Assembly (NCBI RefSeq): GCF_000003815.2
Contig: NC_049997.1
Coordinates: 14,548,666 to 14,612,665, forward strand
From: Branchiostoma floridae
Taxonomy: Eukaryota; Chordata; Leptocardii; Amphioxiformes; Branchiostomatidae
DNA length: 64,000 nucleotides
Reading direction: 5' to 3'
In this document: positions 12,592 to 42,749 of the stretch, in pieces
How positions within the stretch are numbered: the stretch's first letter is position 1
Layout of the letters: every line of letters begins with the position of its first letter
The notes under the pieces: generated by a model
Databases searched by the model: none
The model's input: only the letters and a program-made list of their open reading frames with translations
Told to the model about the DNA's origin: nothing
Translations under genes and position numbers: made by a program

Positions 12592-14546
12592 GCTTTCTTG
12601 TAATTTTTGTTGTATTTCGCCCTCCTCGGCCACATTATACGTGATAAAAATAATGTAAGTTTCTTTCCATGGACATTGCTGTAAACTATTATGTTAATTT
12701 ATTTAACCACCTACCCGTTTACACTGGACCTCTTGGAACAGCGACTGAGGTCGACAGGGCCATATAGTTAAAATAAACATGATGTAAGTATGTATGTATG
12801 TATGACTATAGTAGCACTTAGGCTTAGGTCCTAATCCTAAAAGAGGCCCTGCCGGGTAGTTCACAGGCTGTATTTTTTTGCGTGGGACACTTTGTGGCTT
12901 CCGGGGTATTTTTGGGCCCGGCAGTACCCCGGGTTGATTTTAAGTCGGACTTAGAATTAACCGGGACGCGTTAACAAATAGATACCGTGACCTTCCCGTG
13001 TACGTGATACACCGAGGGGTATCTCCCGGTATCCAGCTGTCTATTGGGGCAAAAATGTGTTTCTTCAGAACCCGGCCGGGGCTGCATCAAGACAGCAGTT
13101 TTACTTCGCCTGCTTTGCAATTTAAAATATGGATACTACTAGAGTTCTTTAAAAACAACATGTAACTCTTTATAAAATCTATCATAGAATATATGTACAG
13201 CAGAACACATGTCTAACAAGTCGTCTCTTTTTTTGCTTGTCCTGTCATAGAATTGAAGTACCAAACAAACGTACTCAATGTTATTTTGCAAAAGCACTGA
13301 GACTTCCACATATTCTTTCATTTGTCTGTTTGTTATGTTTCTCTTTGGACACACTACATTTAGTACTTATCTATGTTCGCATTATGATCTTTATTAGGGT
13401 GAATAATTGTAAATAACCTTTGATAGCAAATGATACGTATTTGCAATGATATATAACTTTATACAACCTATACTAATTTATTGATTGAAAAGGTCATGAT
13501 TTATTGTTATTTGCATGTCGTGGTAGTTTGATCAAACTGTTCCATGTTATACTGTGATTTATTACATAATTATCTATTCTCGATTTGTCTGTCGAAAAAT
13601 TGTAAAACATAGTGAAAATGTGTAAATAGTCTTATGGAACCGTTATCTTTAACTTCTTGATTAGGAAAATAGCGGTAGAATTATCCAGCTAACTTTTTGC
13701 ATTATAGTTATATAATTAATTACGCGAATCACTGTTTAATTCTGTTGCTATTGTTACTTGAAACATATAGAAATAAATCTTTAAGAAAAATGACTAATGG
13801 AACTTTGGAACTTTATTCCTTTGCTTTCAGACAGAATATGTCCATAGCAACGTAACCAACATAAAATATAACGACCACAATGATAAAAGAAACAATATGA
13901 AAACAATAATAAAAGTACTACAATGACAGACGGAAACATTATGAGAAACAATAGTAAAAACAATAAGATACAATGACGACCTACATAAAGTTAAACATTT
14001 ACGGGGCCTTCATCAGTTTCTTTTCTCTCATAACGATTGCTAACTGAAACATACTCCTCACGTCACAAGCTATCTGTCACCAAACAATAAATTCTTTTAA
14101 AAAAAGCTGTGCCTTGCCGCGTATCTTATGTTATTTTGGTAAGTTAGACTAGATTCTACGCTTTAAAAATTCCGAGTTCCACATGTCGCCCCCCTCCCAC
14201 CCAAGTTCCTACATACGGAAAGCTTTGGTGACTTCTCCAGGTGCCAATCCAGTCTCAAATCTTCTTTTCACACAATACAAGCTCTATCAAGGACATTCAT
14301 AGTCACAAATGTCTTTAAAAGGACTAAATGTACTTACCTGGCTAAGAGCGACACCTAGCAACTTCAGTAGGAAATGCAGCGAAAATCACCGAGTGTTTTA
14401 CCTCATTATTATAATTTATGTCAGATGAATTATTGGCACATTAAACAGATTTTGTAAAACATTTTGACCCACAATGAATATGCATTATTTTTTATTACAA
14501 ATTAAGTTCCTTCTGATGCAATTTGTGATATATCTTTCTATAAACA
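12592..14546. other. 3' UTR of the polycystin gene and intergenic DNA
   Basis: AT-rich sequence without a convincing gene. AATAAA-type signals after the polycystin stop lie near 12770 and 13771, so the 3' UTR could end at either. A short GTAT microsatellite lies near 12786-12802. I see nothing else I can name. Confidence 0.4.
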
Positions 14547-16911
14547 TGGTGAGTTAAAGCGTAGATTTATTACGCTGGACCACATACAGTAACATGCGTC
14601 TAGAAGACCTGAAGGTGTTTCAAGAAGCTCTTGATGCTGGAGAACTTTCCTCCAGCCAGAAGTTTGGGGTTTTGACACTGTTGCCAAAGAAGGGAGACGA
14701 ATTGGACCCCAAGAACAGGAGACCAATCTCCCTCCTAAACACCGACTACAAAATTTTGACTAAAGTTCTTAATAACCGCCTTCAGTCTGTAATAGCGTCG
14801 GTGTTGCACCCGGACCAAACCTGTGGTGTACCAGGAAGGTCGATCCAGTGCAACCTCCGACTCACACGAGACATAGTTGTTTACGCAAATAACAATAACA
14901 TCGAATGTGCTATTGTCTCCCTTGATCAAGCAAAAGCCTTTGACCGTGTCAACATCTCCTTTCTACAACAGACTCTCGCACGAATGGGATTTGGACCTTC
15001 CTTTCGGAAGTGGGTTTCAATACTTTACAACGACATCTCCAGTTCCGTTTTGGTGAATGGCTCCCTGTCGTCTCCCTTCGCCCTAACAAGGGGAGTGCGG
15101 CAGGGATGCCCACTTTCGCCACTGTTGTATGCAATCTCTCTTGAGCCGTTTGCGGCGACAGTCCGCAAAGACTCTGAGGTGCATGGAGTAAAACTCCCAG
15201 GCGGCTACGAAGCCAAAATGTCTCTGTATGCAGATGATAACTCTGCCTTCCTGACATCAGACGACTCTATCGTCAGGCTGTTTGACCTTGTCGGGCTGTA
15301 CAACAGAGGCTCAGGCTCAATGTTGAACCTAGACAAGTGTGAGGGGTTATGGCTGGGGAAATGGAGAAATAGACCAGACACCCCTGTACAAATAAAATGG
15401 ACATCTGGGTCCATCCGTCTGCTTGGTGGGGTCTTTGGCAACATTGACATGCCCCTAACCAACTGGAAGGAAGGTAAACGCAAATTTGTTGAAACCTTAC
15501 AAGGATGGGGAGCCAGATCCCTCTCCTTTACAGGCAAAGTGACAGTGGCAAACTCTCTAGCCACCGCCAAACTGTGGTACCTGGCGTCGGTGTTCACCCC
15601 TCCTGATTCGGTCATGAAGGAAATCAATACCGCACTGTTCGCCTTTTTCTGGGACAAAAAGCGTGAGATGATCAGCCGAAATACCATCTACCTTCCTCCT
15701 CAGAAGGGCGGCTGGGGCCTAATCGACATAGCAAAGAAGGCAAAATGTCTGTACAGTCGGCCTTTCTCGGACATCATGTCCCAGGAAGACTTACCTTGGG
15801 TGCAGCTCGCCAGGTACTGGCTCGGTATTTTCATTAGACGTTTCGACCCGTCAACATGGTCCAATAACATGCCCCACTCCCCGAATGCCCCTCCCCACTA
15901 CAAAGCTCTACAGTCCCTGGTATCTGAACTCGTAGAGGCATCCCCCTCTAAAAAGTGGGACCCCGGGTGCACTACGCGGTCTCTATACGACAGCCTTCTA
16001 AAGAAGGATGCTCACATTCCAAGCGTCTGTCTTAACAAGCGTTCTGTTCCCTGGCCATTAACCTTCCAATCTGTTCAACACCCACTCCTGGAGAACAAAC
16101 TGAAGGACACTGCATGGCTGGTTGCACACCATGCCCTCAAAACGAATGCCCTGCTCTGCTCGAACTGGGGTTACATTCGCTCGGGAACTTGTCCAAGGCA
16201 GAATTGTAAAGGCCACGAAACTGTAGAGCACGCCATGTGGTACTGCAGCGAAGTGCTGCTAACATGGACTTGGGTGGAGGGTTTTCTCAGGAGGTGGGTC
16301 ATGTCAGACTTCCGAATAAATAAACAGATGGTTATCTATGGCATCCTGCCACCCTCATGGAAAAAATGCAAGATAGATGCTATCACCTACACCCTGGCCG
16401 TCGCGAGGAAACGCATATGGTCCTCACGTTGTGAAGCACTCTTTGACAAGACCTTTTCGACTCATGTCGAGATGGTCCCATACATCAAGGAGTGCCTCCG
16501 CTCAAGAATAAAGCTTGACTTTGTACGTCTGAACGAAACAACGTTTATGTCTCTGTGGTGCTCAGTGCAGTGGGCGAGGGTCGACGGGGGAAAACTGCGA
16601 CTACGCTTTTAATCCCCTGCTTCCCCCCTGTAGTCGTATCAGTCTGGTATGAACTGTCTGTCTTGTACGTTTCGTATGTCTTTTTTATTTGGATGTGTCA
16701 AGTTGGCAGGAGTGGGTTGGTGGGAGCTCGGCGGACAAGTAACCTGTTGTGGGTAGCTTGACACATCCCTTTTTCTTTCCTTCTTCTCTTGTATGTTCTT
16801 TGAAATGATGTAAAAAAAAAAAATGAAAACAGTGAAAAAACGTCTTGTCTCTCTTGTCTAGTTTTCTTTCTTTTTTGATTTTGTTATACCCCCATTAAAA
16901 ACGGGCCTTTG
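14547..16911 (+). mobile_element. L1/Tx1-like LINE, 5'-truncated copy 1
   Basis: An uninterrupted 672-codon frame (14594-16612) begins inside the reverse-transcriptase domain. RT blocks are visible in order: PISLLNTDYKILTKVLNNRL, the SLDQAKAFDRV block, GVRQGCPLSPLLYAISLEP, then YADD (about residue 212), followed by a C-terminal Cys/His-bearing segment with conserved tryptophans. The endonuclease and any ORF1 are missing. The 3' UTR contains a 12-A run at 16812-16823 and ends near GGGCCTTT. The PISLLNTDYKIL motif is typical of the Tx1/L1 lineage (family knowledge). The left boundary is approximate. The open frame suggests a fairly young insertion that is dead by truncation. Confidence 0.85.
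14594..16612 (+). CDS. LINE ORF2 fragment: reverse transcriptase plus C-terminal domain
   Basis: 672 aa. The first ATG lies within the truncated RT domain, so the start is an accident of truncation. The catalytic YADD is intact, as are the flanking QGCPLSPLLY and KVTVANSLATAKLWYL-type thumb motifs. The C-terminal part carries a CPRQNCKGHETVEHAMWYC zinc-knuckle-like Cys/His cluster as found in L1/Tx1 ORF2. No APE endonuclease is present, so the protein would not be an autonomous retrotransposase. Codon use is C/G-ending, unlike the related copy immediately downstream. Confidence 0.85.
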   Translation: MRLEDLKVFQEALDAGELSSSQKFGVLTLLPKKGDELDPKNRRPISLLNTDYKILTKVLNNRLQSVIASVLHPDQTCGVPGRSIQCNLRLTRDIVVYANNNNIECAIVSLDQAKAFDRVNISFLQQTLARMGFGPSFRKWVSILYNDISSSVLVNGSLSSPFALTRGVRQGCPLSPLLYAISLEPFAATVRKDSEVHGVKLPGGYEAKMSLYADDNSAFLTSDDSIVRLFDLVGLYNRGSGSMLNLDKCEGLWLGKWRNRPDTPVQIKWTSGSIRLLGGVFGNIDMPLTNWKEGKRKFVETLQGWGARSLSFTGKVTVANSLATAKLWYLASVFTPPDSVMKEINTALFAFFWDKKREMISRNTIYLPPQKGGWGLIDIAKKAKCLYSRPFSDIMSQEDLPWVQLARYWLGIFIRRFDPSTWSNNMPHSPNAPPHYKALQSLVSELVEASPSKKWDPGCTTRSLYDSLLKKDAHIPSVCLNKRSVPWPLTFQSVQHPLLENKLKDTAWLVAHHALKTNALLCSNWGYIRSGTCPRQNCKGHETVEHAMWYCSEVLLTWTWVEGFLRRWVMSDFRINKQMVIYGILPPSWKKCKIDAITYTLAVARKRIWSSRCEALFDKTFSTHVEMVPYIKECLRSRIKLDFVRLNETTFMSLWCSVQWARVDGGKLRLRF

Positions 16912-18980
16912 TTAATATGAATAACTTTGACTGTGCGATCATTTCTCTGGATCAGGCCAAGGCCTTTGATAGAGTGAATATTGATTTTCTTCACTTGACT
17001 CTTGCGAAGATGGGTTTTGGCCCGGTTTTTCGCAAATGGGTTGCTATATTGTACCACAACATTACCAGTGCTGTTCTCGTCAATGGGTCGCTATCATCTT
17101 CTTTTTCTCTCTCAAGAGGTGTTCGGCAGGGGTGCCCTATGTCACCCCTGCTGTACGCAATTTCTTTGGAGCCATTTGCCGCTACAGTAAGGGCCGACGC
17201 TGCGATTCACGGCCTCAGGTTGCCTGGTGGCCGTGAAGTTAAGATCTCGCAGTATGCGGACGATAACTCGGCTATTGTTACAACCGATGAGTCGATCCGC
17301 CGGCTCTTTGCTGTTATTGACATGTATAACAGAGGTTCCGGGTCTCTTTTAAATCTTGACAAATGTATGGGTCTCTGGCTAGGTAGTTGGAGGAAAAGAC
17401 TCGATTGTCCGAAGAATTTTAAATGGACATCTGTATCCATACGTTTATTGGGAGGTACTTTTGGAAGTGTTAATATGCCTTTAGTCAACTGGAGGGAGAG
17501 GCAAGCTAAGTTTGAAGCGGTTCTGCGAAGGTGGGACAGCTTCTCTTTATCCTTCGCTGGCAAGGTTGTCGTCGTTAATAACCTTGCTTTATCTACTTTG
17601 TGGTATATTGCTCCTGTATTTTCTCCTCCCGAGTCAGTCGTCAAGGACATTACGAGAGCCGTCTTTAAGTTTTTCTGGAGTTCTCGTGCAGAACTGGTCT
17701 CTAGAAAGACAGTTATGCTACCTTTGGACAAAGGTGGATGGGATCTCATTGATTTTGGAGTGAAGGCCAATTGTTTTTATTGTCGGCCGTTTACCAATAT
17801 TCTTGACCGGCCGGATCTTCCATGGGTCCAGTTGGCAAAATATTGGCTGGGTTTTTTTGCCCGTCGTTTTGAACCATCATCGTGGTCTAACAGTTCCCCC
17901 CACTCTCCTGAGGCTCCACCTCACTATTCTTTGATGCGGAAGCTCACCTTGGAATTTGTTAATGCTTCTGCTTCGAAGACTTGGGACAAGATATGCACCG
18001 TGCAGTCTTTGTACAAATCTGCCATTTTAGCTCGTTCTCATACCCCTTCCGCTTGTTTTTTAGAGCGGGGTGTTGATTGGTCACTTGTTTTTTCAACGGT
18101 GCATAACACTCTCCTTGAGAATAACCTAAAGGAGCTTTCCTGGAAGGTCGCACATGGGGCTCTCAAAACCAACTACTTGACTTGTTCGATTTGGCACAGA
18201 ACTCCTTCCCCTCTTTGTCCGAGGAGAAACTGTAGAGATACGGAGACCATTACCCATGCCATCTGGTCTTGTGGCGAGGTGCTCCTGACCTGGACTTGGG
18301 TCGAAGGGTTCATTAGGCGATGGGTGGTCTCTAGTTTTCGTGTTTCTCGCGCGGTCGCTCTCTATGGTGTTATGTCGTCTACCCTGAAGAAGTGTAAGAG
18401 AGATGTCTGCACCTACATTTTGGCCGTCGCTCGGTCTAAGATTTGGTGGTCCAGGTGTCAGGCTCTCTTTGACAATAATTTCGTATCTCACATTGAGCTG
18501 GTGTCTCTAATCAAGGAGGCTCTTAGGTTTAAACTTAAGATGGAGTTTGTTCGACTTGGTTCTGAAAGTTTCTTGGCTGAGTGGTGCCAATCTGTTAGAT
18601 GGGCAAGTGTGCGGACGGGAGTTTTGGTTCTACGTTTTTAGAGTCCTTGTCGTAGTAGTCTTTGTTTGGTGCTACAGTCTGTCTTTGCTATTGGTGGATT
18701 GTCTGTTAGATGTTCAGTGTGTGTGGTCAGTCCTTCACTATGGTGTTCTCCTTCTACTCTCTAGTCCTCTTTATAATTTCCAGTTTGCTTTGATGTGTCG
18801 TTTCTTGGCAGAAGGGTGGGCGGGTGCAAGTCTGCCTCGTGTGGAATGGCACATCCTTTTTCTTTATTTCCATTCATGAGTTGTTTCTTCTTATATTATG
18901 ATGGTTTTCAGTTTGGTCTCTGTCTGTATTACTAAAACTGTTTGTATACCCAAAATAACAAAGGGCCTTTGGAAGGGGCT
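16908..18980 (+). mobile_element. L1/Tx1-like LINE, 5'-truncated copy 2 (different subfamily)
   Basis: It begins directly after the GGGCCTTT 3' end of copy 1 and enters the RT domain at the residues equivalent to copy 1's SLDQAKAFDR block. It ends near a second GGGCCTTTGG (18961-18972). The protein is colinear with copy 1 but clearly diverged, and codon use is T-rich. The two are therefore separate subfamilies joined head to tail, not a duplication of one element. Confidence 0.8.
16917..18641 (+). CDS. LINE ORF2 fragment, second copy
   Basis: 574 aa, colinear with the 14594-16612 frame from its SLDQAKAFDR block to the end. Present are GVRQGCPMSPLLYAISLEP, YADD, the thumb region and the Cys/His cluster CPRRNCRDTETITHAIWSC. 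The fingers subdomain and everything N-terminal is missing, so the product is very unlikely to be active. The ATG is internal and chosen only because the truncated frame has no natural start. Confidence 0.82.
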   Translation: MNNFDCAIISLDQAKAFDRVNIDFLHLTLAKMGFGPVFRKWVAILYHNITSAVLVNGSLSSSFSLSRGVRQGCPMSPLLYAISLEPFAATVRADAAIHGLRLPGGREVKISQYADDNSAIVTTDESIRRLFAVIDMYNRGSGSLLNLDKCMGLWLGSWRKRLDCPKNFKWTSVSIRLLGGTFGSVNMPLVNWRERQAKFEAVLRRWDSFSLSFAGKVVVVNNLALSTLWYIAPVFSPPESVVKDITRAVFKFFWSSRAELVSRKTVMLPLDKGGWDLIDFGVKANCFYCRPFTNILDRPDLPWVQLAKYWLGFFARRFEPSSWSNSSPHSPEAPPHYSLMRKLTLEFVNASASKTWDKICTVQSLYKSAILARSHTPSACFLERGVDWSLVFSTVHNTLLENNLKELSWKVAHGALKTNYLTCSIWHRTPSPLCPRRNCRDTETITHAIWSCGEVLLTWTWVEGFIRRWVVSSFRVSRAVALYGVMSSTLKKCKRDVCTYILAVARSKIWWSRCQALFDNNFVSHIELVSLIKEALRFKLKMEFVRLGSESFLAEWCQSVRWASVRTGVLVLRF

Positions 18981-19037
18981 TTGGAAGGGCTGGGTTAACA
19001 GGTCCGTCCATCCATGGAAGAAAGCTGGCGGCAAGGC

Positions 19038-19120
19038 AAAAAATTTAGCAAGTGGGGTTCGAAACTACGATCTACGGAAGATAGGTACCGTGCTATAGAC
19101 CGCTCGGCCACGCTGGCTCG
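19038..19120 (-). other. tRNA-like sequence (SINE head or tRNA pseudogene)
   Basis: On the minus strand GCCAGCG is followed by TGGCCGAGCGGT, a good pol III A-box/D-arm of tRNA-Ser/Leu type. About 45 nt later comes a degenerate B-box GTTTCGAACCCC. The acceptor 3' strand does not pair convincingly, so I call a tRNA-derived element rather than a functional tRNA. Confidence 0.4.
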
Positions 19121-20550
19121 ATTACGCAATAGCACGTATAGAAGGGCTATTTGGTTAAAGTGACCGCTACGCACCGGCAAAAATGAAATCTCACGCAACA
19201 AAAAGGACCTCTTACTAAATAAACTACTAAGTCCTCTTTTGAGTGTTTCTGAAATGAACTAACACTCAGGACTGCATGTTTGAGAAAAAGGTTTATTTTC
19301 TGACCAGAGATGTCCAATACTATATCCATCAATTGTAACATCTGGAACATTTTTTCATATTGTTAATAATAATTACATGTATATCTCGATGCAATCTGAC
19401 GCAAAGCTGGAGAAAATAGGTAAATGTGGCACGTGACATACTTCATAAACATTTGAGTACTACTCTCTGGCAGGTGTGAATTTTTTGCTAACTGTACATT
19501 TTATTTATTATTCATGATGTATGTTAGACTGCAATTTGTTCTTAAGTATCATTATACATAAGTAAACTAAAAGGAATCTATTAAAACTTAATATTGATAC
19601 TTTTCTTTCCCAGCAAATTGCTGCTGCATTTACCACTAGAATTGTCCTAATTTGGTTAAGAACAATGTTTTTATTCAAAGAAAGCAGCAGCAAAGATTGC
19701 AACAACAAAATCATGAGGAAAAACTAAATGCTACTCGGGAAGGGATGGCAACTTTCCCTGATTCGTTAGCTCATACGGAAGCATCACTTCAGAATAAGCA
19801 GCGCATTGTGGGTAATATGTCAAAGGTGAATGCCCCTAGACATTAACAAAACATGTCTGGACATAGTATTAACATCCTCTAGACAAGAACTGCTTTACAA
19901 GTCGGGGGCATTCAACTTTGACCTTTCACACATGCATATTTCAATCGGTGAACCAGCCTATATCAAGTTGTGCCTACATAGCAATACAGTGGACCTGTAT
20001 TCGTACATTTTTACTGAAATTACAATAATTCAGATCATAAGATATAGGATAGGGCTTTTCACAATGTGGACAGCTTTAAGCTTAACTCGAGCAAAACCTT
20101 ACTGTAAGGATAGGAATGTACTGTAATTATACTTTTAGCGTAACAACTAGTGAGAAAGTTCTCCAACCCTTGCATAAATGTTACATTGTGATCAAAGTTC
20201 AGGGACTTTAATAACCAAATACAGCTCTCAAATATATGTATTTCAGTCAAAAGTGTACATTTTGTACTACAATATTGTAACTATGTACTTTCCTAATTCA
20301 CCATGCATGCTGCAGAAGTGCAAGGTGGAAGCCTTAGCTGAATTATGACAACAAATGATCTAAGAACTTAGCATACGTTCTTCCCATTAGTTTACAACTT
20401 AAGTATATGTATGTACGTATGTCATAATGTGTTCTGTTACATCTTTTCTTCTTTGGAATATATCGAAAGCATGTGTGCTTCTCTGTACAAATTTTACAAC
20501 ATCATTCTTGACATAGTCCTTTCCATATCTCAGACTTTACGCCGCTGCTA
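19121..20550. other. Likely 3' UTR of USP47 and intergenic DNA
   Basis: No coding potential is visible. On the minus strand, possible AATAAA signals downstream of the USP47 stop occur around 19500-19508 (TTTATTTATT on +), suggesting a 3' UTR of up to about 1 kb. This is an inference from the signal only. Confidence 0.35.
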
Positions 20551-40311
<19,761 letters not shown>

Positions 40312-40482
40312 CTGTAAAAACAGAATTGTAAAGATTGCATTGGTCTGACAGTTCATTCTTGTGACGCTGAAGAAGAGTGATGGATGTCACTCGAAACATC
40401 CGGAAGTAAATCTCTGTTACTCATCCAGTTGATTGAATTGTATTAGAATATTGTTTTACCTGCATGTCTAACCTTCATAGAG

Positions 40483-40853
40483 CAGGGCTCGAAATACTGG
40501 GTGCATGTGCACCCAGGTGCACCCAAAATTGGAACTGTGCACCCAATTTTTTTCAGTGCACAGGGTGCACCCAAATATTTTCTTAGGTTTATGTTTGTAA
40601 AGATATCAAGTATACTAGTATACATCATATTCTTGACATCTAAGTGTTAGAGAGACAATAAAAATGTCTGTCATGTTACTTGTTTAAGAATTTGATAGCT
40701 TGTAACTAAGTTTTGTTATTACTAATATTAGTTGATTGTTTTTTCACATTTTACTTAAATTCAAGTGGTGCACCCCAAAAAATTTTGGTGCACCCAATTT
40801 TTTAAGCTGGGTGCACCCGTGCACCTAATGCCAAAAATGAATTTCGAGCCCTG
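40483..40853 (+). mobile_element. hAT-like MITE with CAGGGCTCRAAAT ends, copy 2
   Basis: Starts CAGGGCTCGAAAT and ends ATTTCGAGCCCTG, a perfect terminal inverted repeat of 13 bp. The interior has several GGTGCACCC palindromes and an AT-rich centre matching 24774-25084 reversed. Flanked by ATAGAG on both sides. Lies just upstream of the first recognised USP47 coding exon. Confidence 0.75.
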
Positions 40854-41057
40854 ATAGAGATGAACGCATCTGTAAAAACATTCTCAGAGCAATCACAACA
40901 GTGTAGAAATGGCTAAACTCCTGTGGCATCGCCAAAAAAGAAAGACAAGACAAAGGATTACAAACACAGGCATAAACACTTGTTAATCAGTTGAATGAGA
41001 AAAGAAAACAATAGAGTTGACAACAGCATTTATATGCTAATTGGGAAAACAATGGGA

Positions 41058-41365
41058 AGTCCAGTCTTCAACACCCAAACAGAATATCCGGATTGTTGAT
41101 TACATTGTTGAAACACTTTTTTCACATGTTGTAGAGTAACTTGAAACTGCATACAGTATTCTTGCTTTATTTGAGAGAACACAACAATTACATAATAAGT
41201 AATAGATAGATGATGAGCGTGGCTTGATTATGTGAAAGTTGTGTTCTCTCAAATAAAGCAAGAATACTGTATGCAGTTTCAAGTTACTCTACAACATGTG
41301 AAAAAAGTGTTTCAACAGTGTAATCAACAATCCGGATATTCTGTTTGGGTGTTGAAGACTGGACT
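41058..41365. repeat. 128-bp inverted repeat next to the assembly gap
   Basis: 41058-41185 and 41238-41365 are reverse complements over 128 bp with one mismatch noted, separated by 52 bp. The right arm stops exactly where the Ns begin. Could be a genuine foldback element or an assembly fold-back at a contig end. Confidence 0.85.
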
Positions 41366-41465
41366 NNNNNNNNNNNNNNNNNNNNNNNNNNNNNNNNNNN
41401 NNNNNNNNNNNNNNNNNNNNNNNNNNNNNNNNNNNNNNNNNNNNNNNNNNNNNNNNNNNNNNNNN
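41366..41465. other. Assembly gap, 100 N
   Basis: A run of exactly 100 N. By common convention this is a gap of unknown size. Any 5' exon of USP47 located here would be missed. Confidence 1.
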
Positions 41466-41739
41466 AGCCCATCATCTACCTATTTTAGAACATGGCCACT
41501 ACCCCGAAGATATTTTTCAAGATGAATCAATCAGGATATCACATTATATTCAAAGTGTGTTAGAGTTACCTCTCATCAAAGAGGTGGAAAAGGGGACCTC
41601 CTTGCTCTCATGGATAGAGAATTTATTGATCAATGGAATCTGTTCATGGTGTTTTATGGCATGGCGGTGGGTGGCCATCTCCATCTAGTCTGTTCCATGT
41701 GAAACTTCAGTCTACACCCAGCCACAGGCGGGGAAGGAT

Positions 41740-42740
41740 TAATCTCCAAGCAGATCTTGCTGTGGCAAATGGGAAGGAGTTTAGCCGGCAGAGGAGTTAT
41801 TGGCCACAGCGAAGATCTGCCGCAGAACGGAACCGCTCAAAGGCAGCGGGAGGAGCGATCTTTTCAGAAACGTGTTTCTGCTCCTCCTAGTATCCACTTA
41901 CCTCCAACGTGCAAATTGGCTAAATTTGGCCAGGATTATCGTTTTACAACCCTTCCGAGCCAGTATCTGGGACAAACGCGGCGAGCCGCGCCAGTTCACA
42001 GCGGGGGCTTCCCCCCGAAACCGCTGGAGCAGACTGCATCACAGCGCACCAAGACAACGTATCGACATATGAAATTATCAGTTGTACACAAATAACAAGT
42101 TATTATCTAGTTGTTACTTGTATATATTTTGCAATAAAAGCTGCGTTTTAACTAAACACTTCCTTTATCATTTTTTCATGTCTGCAACTTCAAATCTTTA
42201 CCGATCATATACGCTTGGATTTGACGGACAGACATCGGCGTGTAAAAACGTAGACAGAACTTGAAATTTTGGAAAGGTATCCACATAATCAGCACGTGCA
42301 TTTTCAGCAAAGCCGATTTGAAATTATTTCTAACGGCGTCCGGTGCATTCTCAGACAAACAAACGGGCGCCGTGGCTTCATGAAACGTTGGGGGAAATCG
42401 ACGTCAGCGCCCCCCTCCCCACTGCACTTGCGTCCTGTCGCATCGTGCTGACGCGTTTTGCTGTTGTTTTCCTCCAGTACGTAGTCAGTTATTGACACCA
42501 AAGAAGCAAAGAAATCCCCAGATGTCACAGAAAACACAATGAACTCTTACAGCCGACCCGTGACGGGATCCCTGGCCCCGCACGCCCGGGGCAATTCGCA
42601 CCTTCTTCCTAACGCAGTTTAATTGCCTGATAATATCCTTTGAGCGGTTCCGTTCTGCGGCAGATCTTCGCTGTGGCCAATAACTCCTCTGCCGGCTAAA
42701 CTCCTTCCCATTTGCCACAGCAAGATCTGCTTGGAGATTA
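41740..42740. mobile_element. 1001-bp terminal-inverted-repeat element B
   Basis: Inverted ends of about 100 bp: left from 41740 (TAATCTCCAAGCAGATCTTG...) and right ending at 42740, the reverse complement through GCCGGCAGAGGAG and GCAGAACGGAACC. GGGAAGGAT flanks both sides (41731-41739 and 42741-42749), a 9-bp target-site duplication. The interior is GC-rich with no transposase. Its terminal core equals that of the 10323-10495 and 48043-48203 elements, so it is probably a longer non-autonomous family member. Confidence 0.85.
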
Positions 42741-42749
42741 GGGAAGGAT

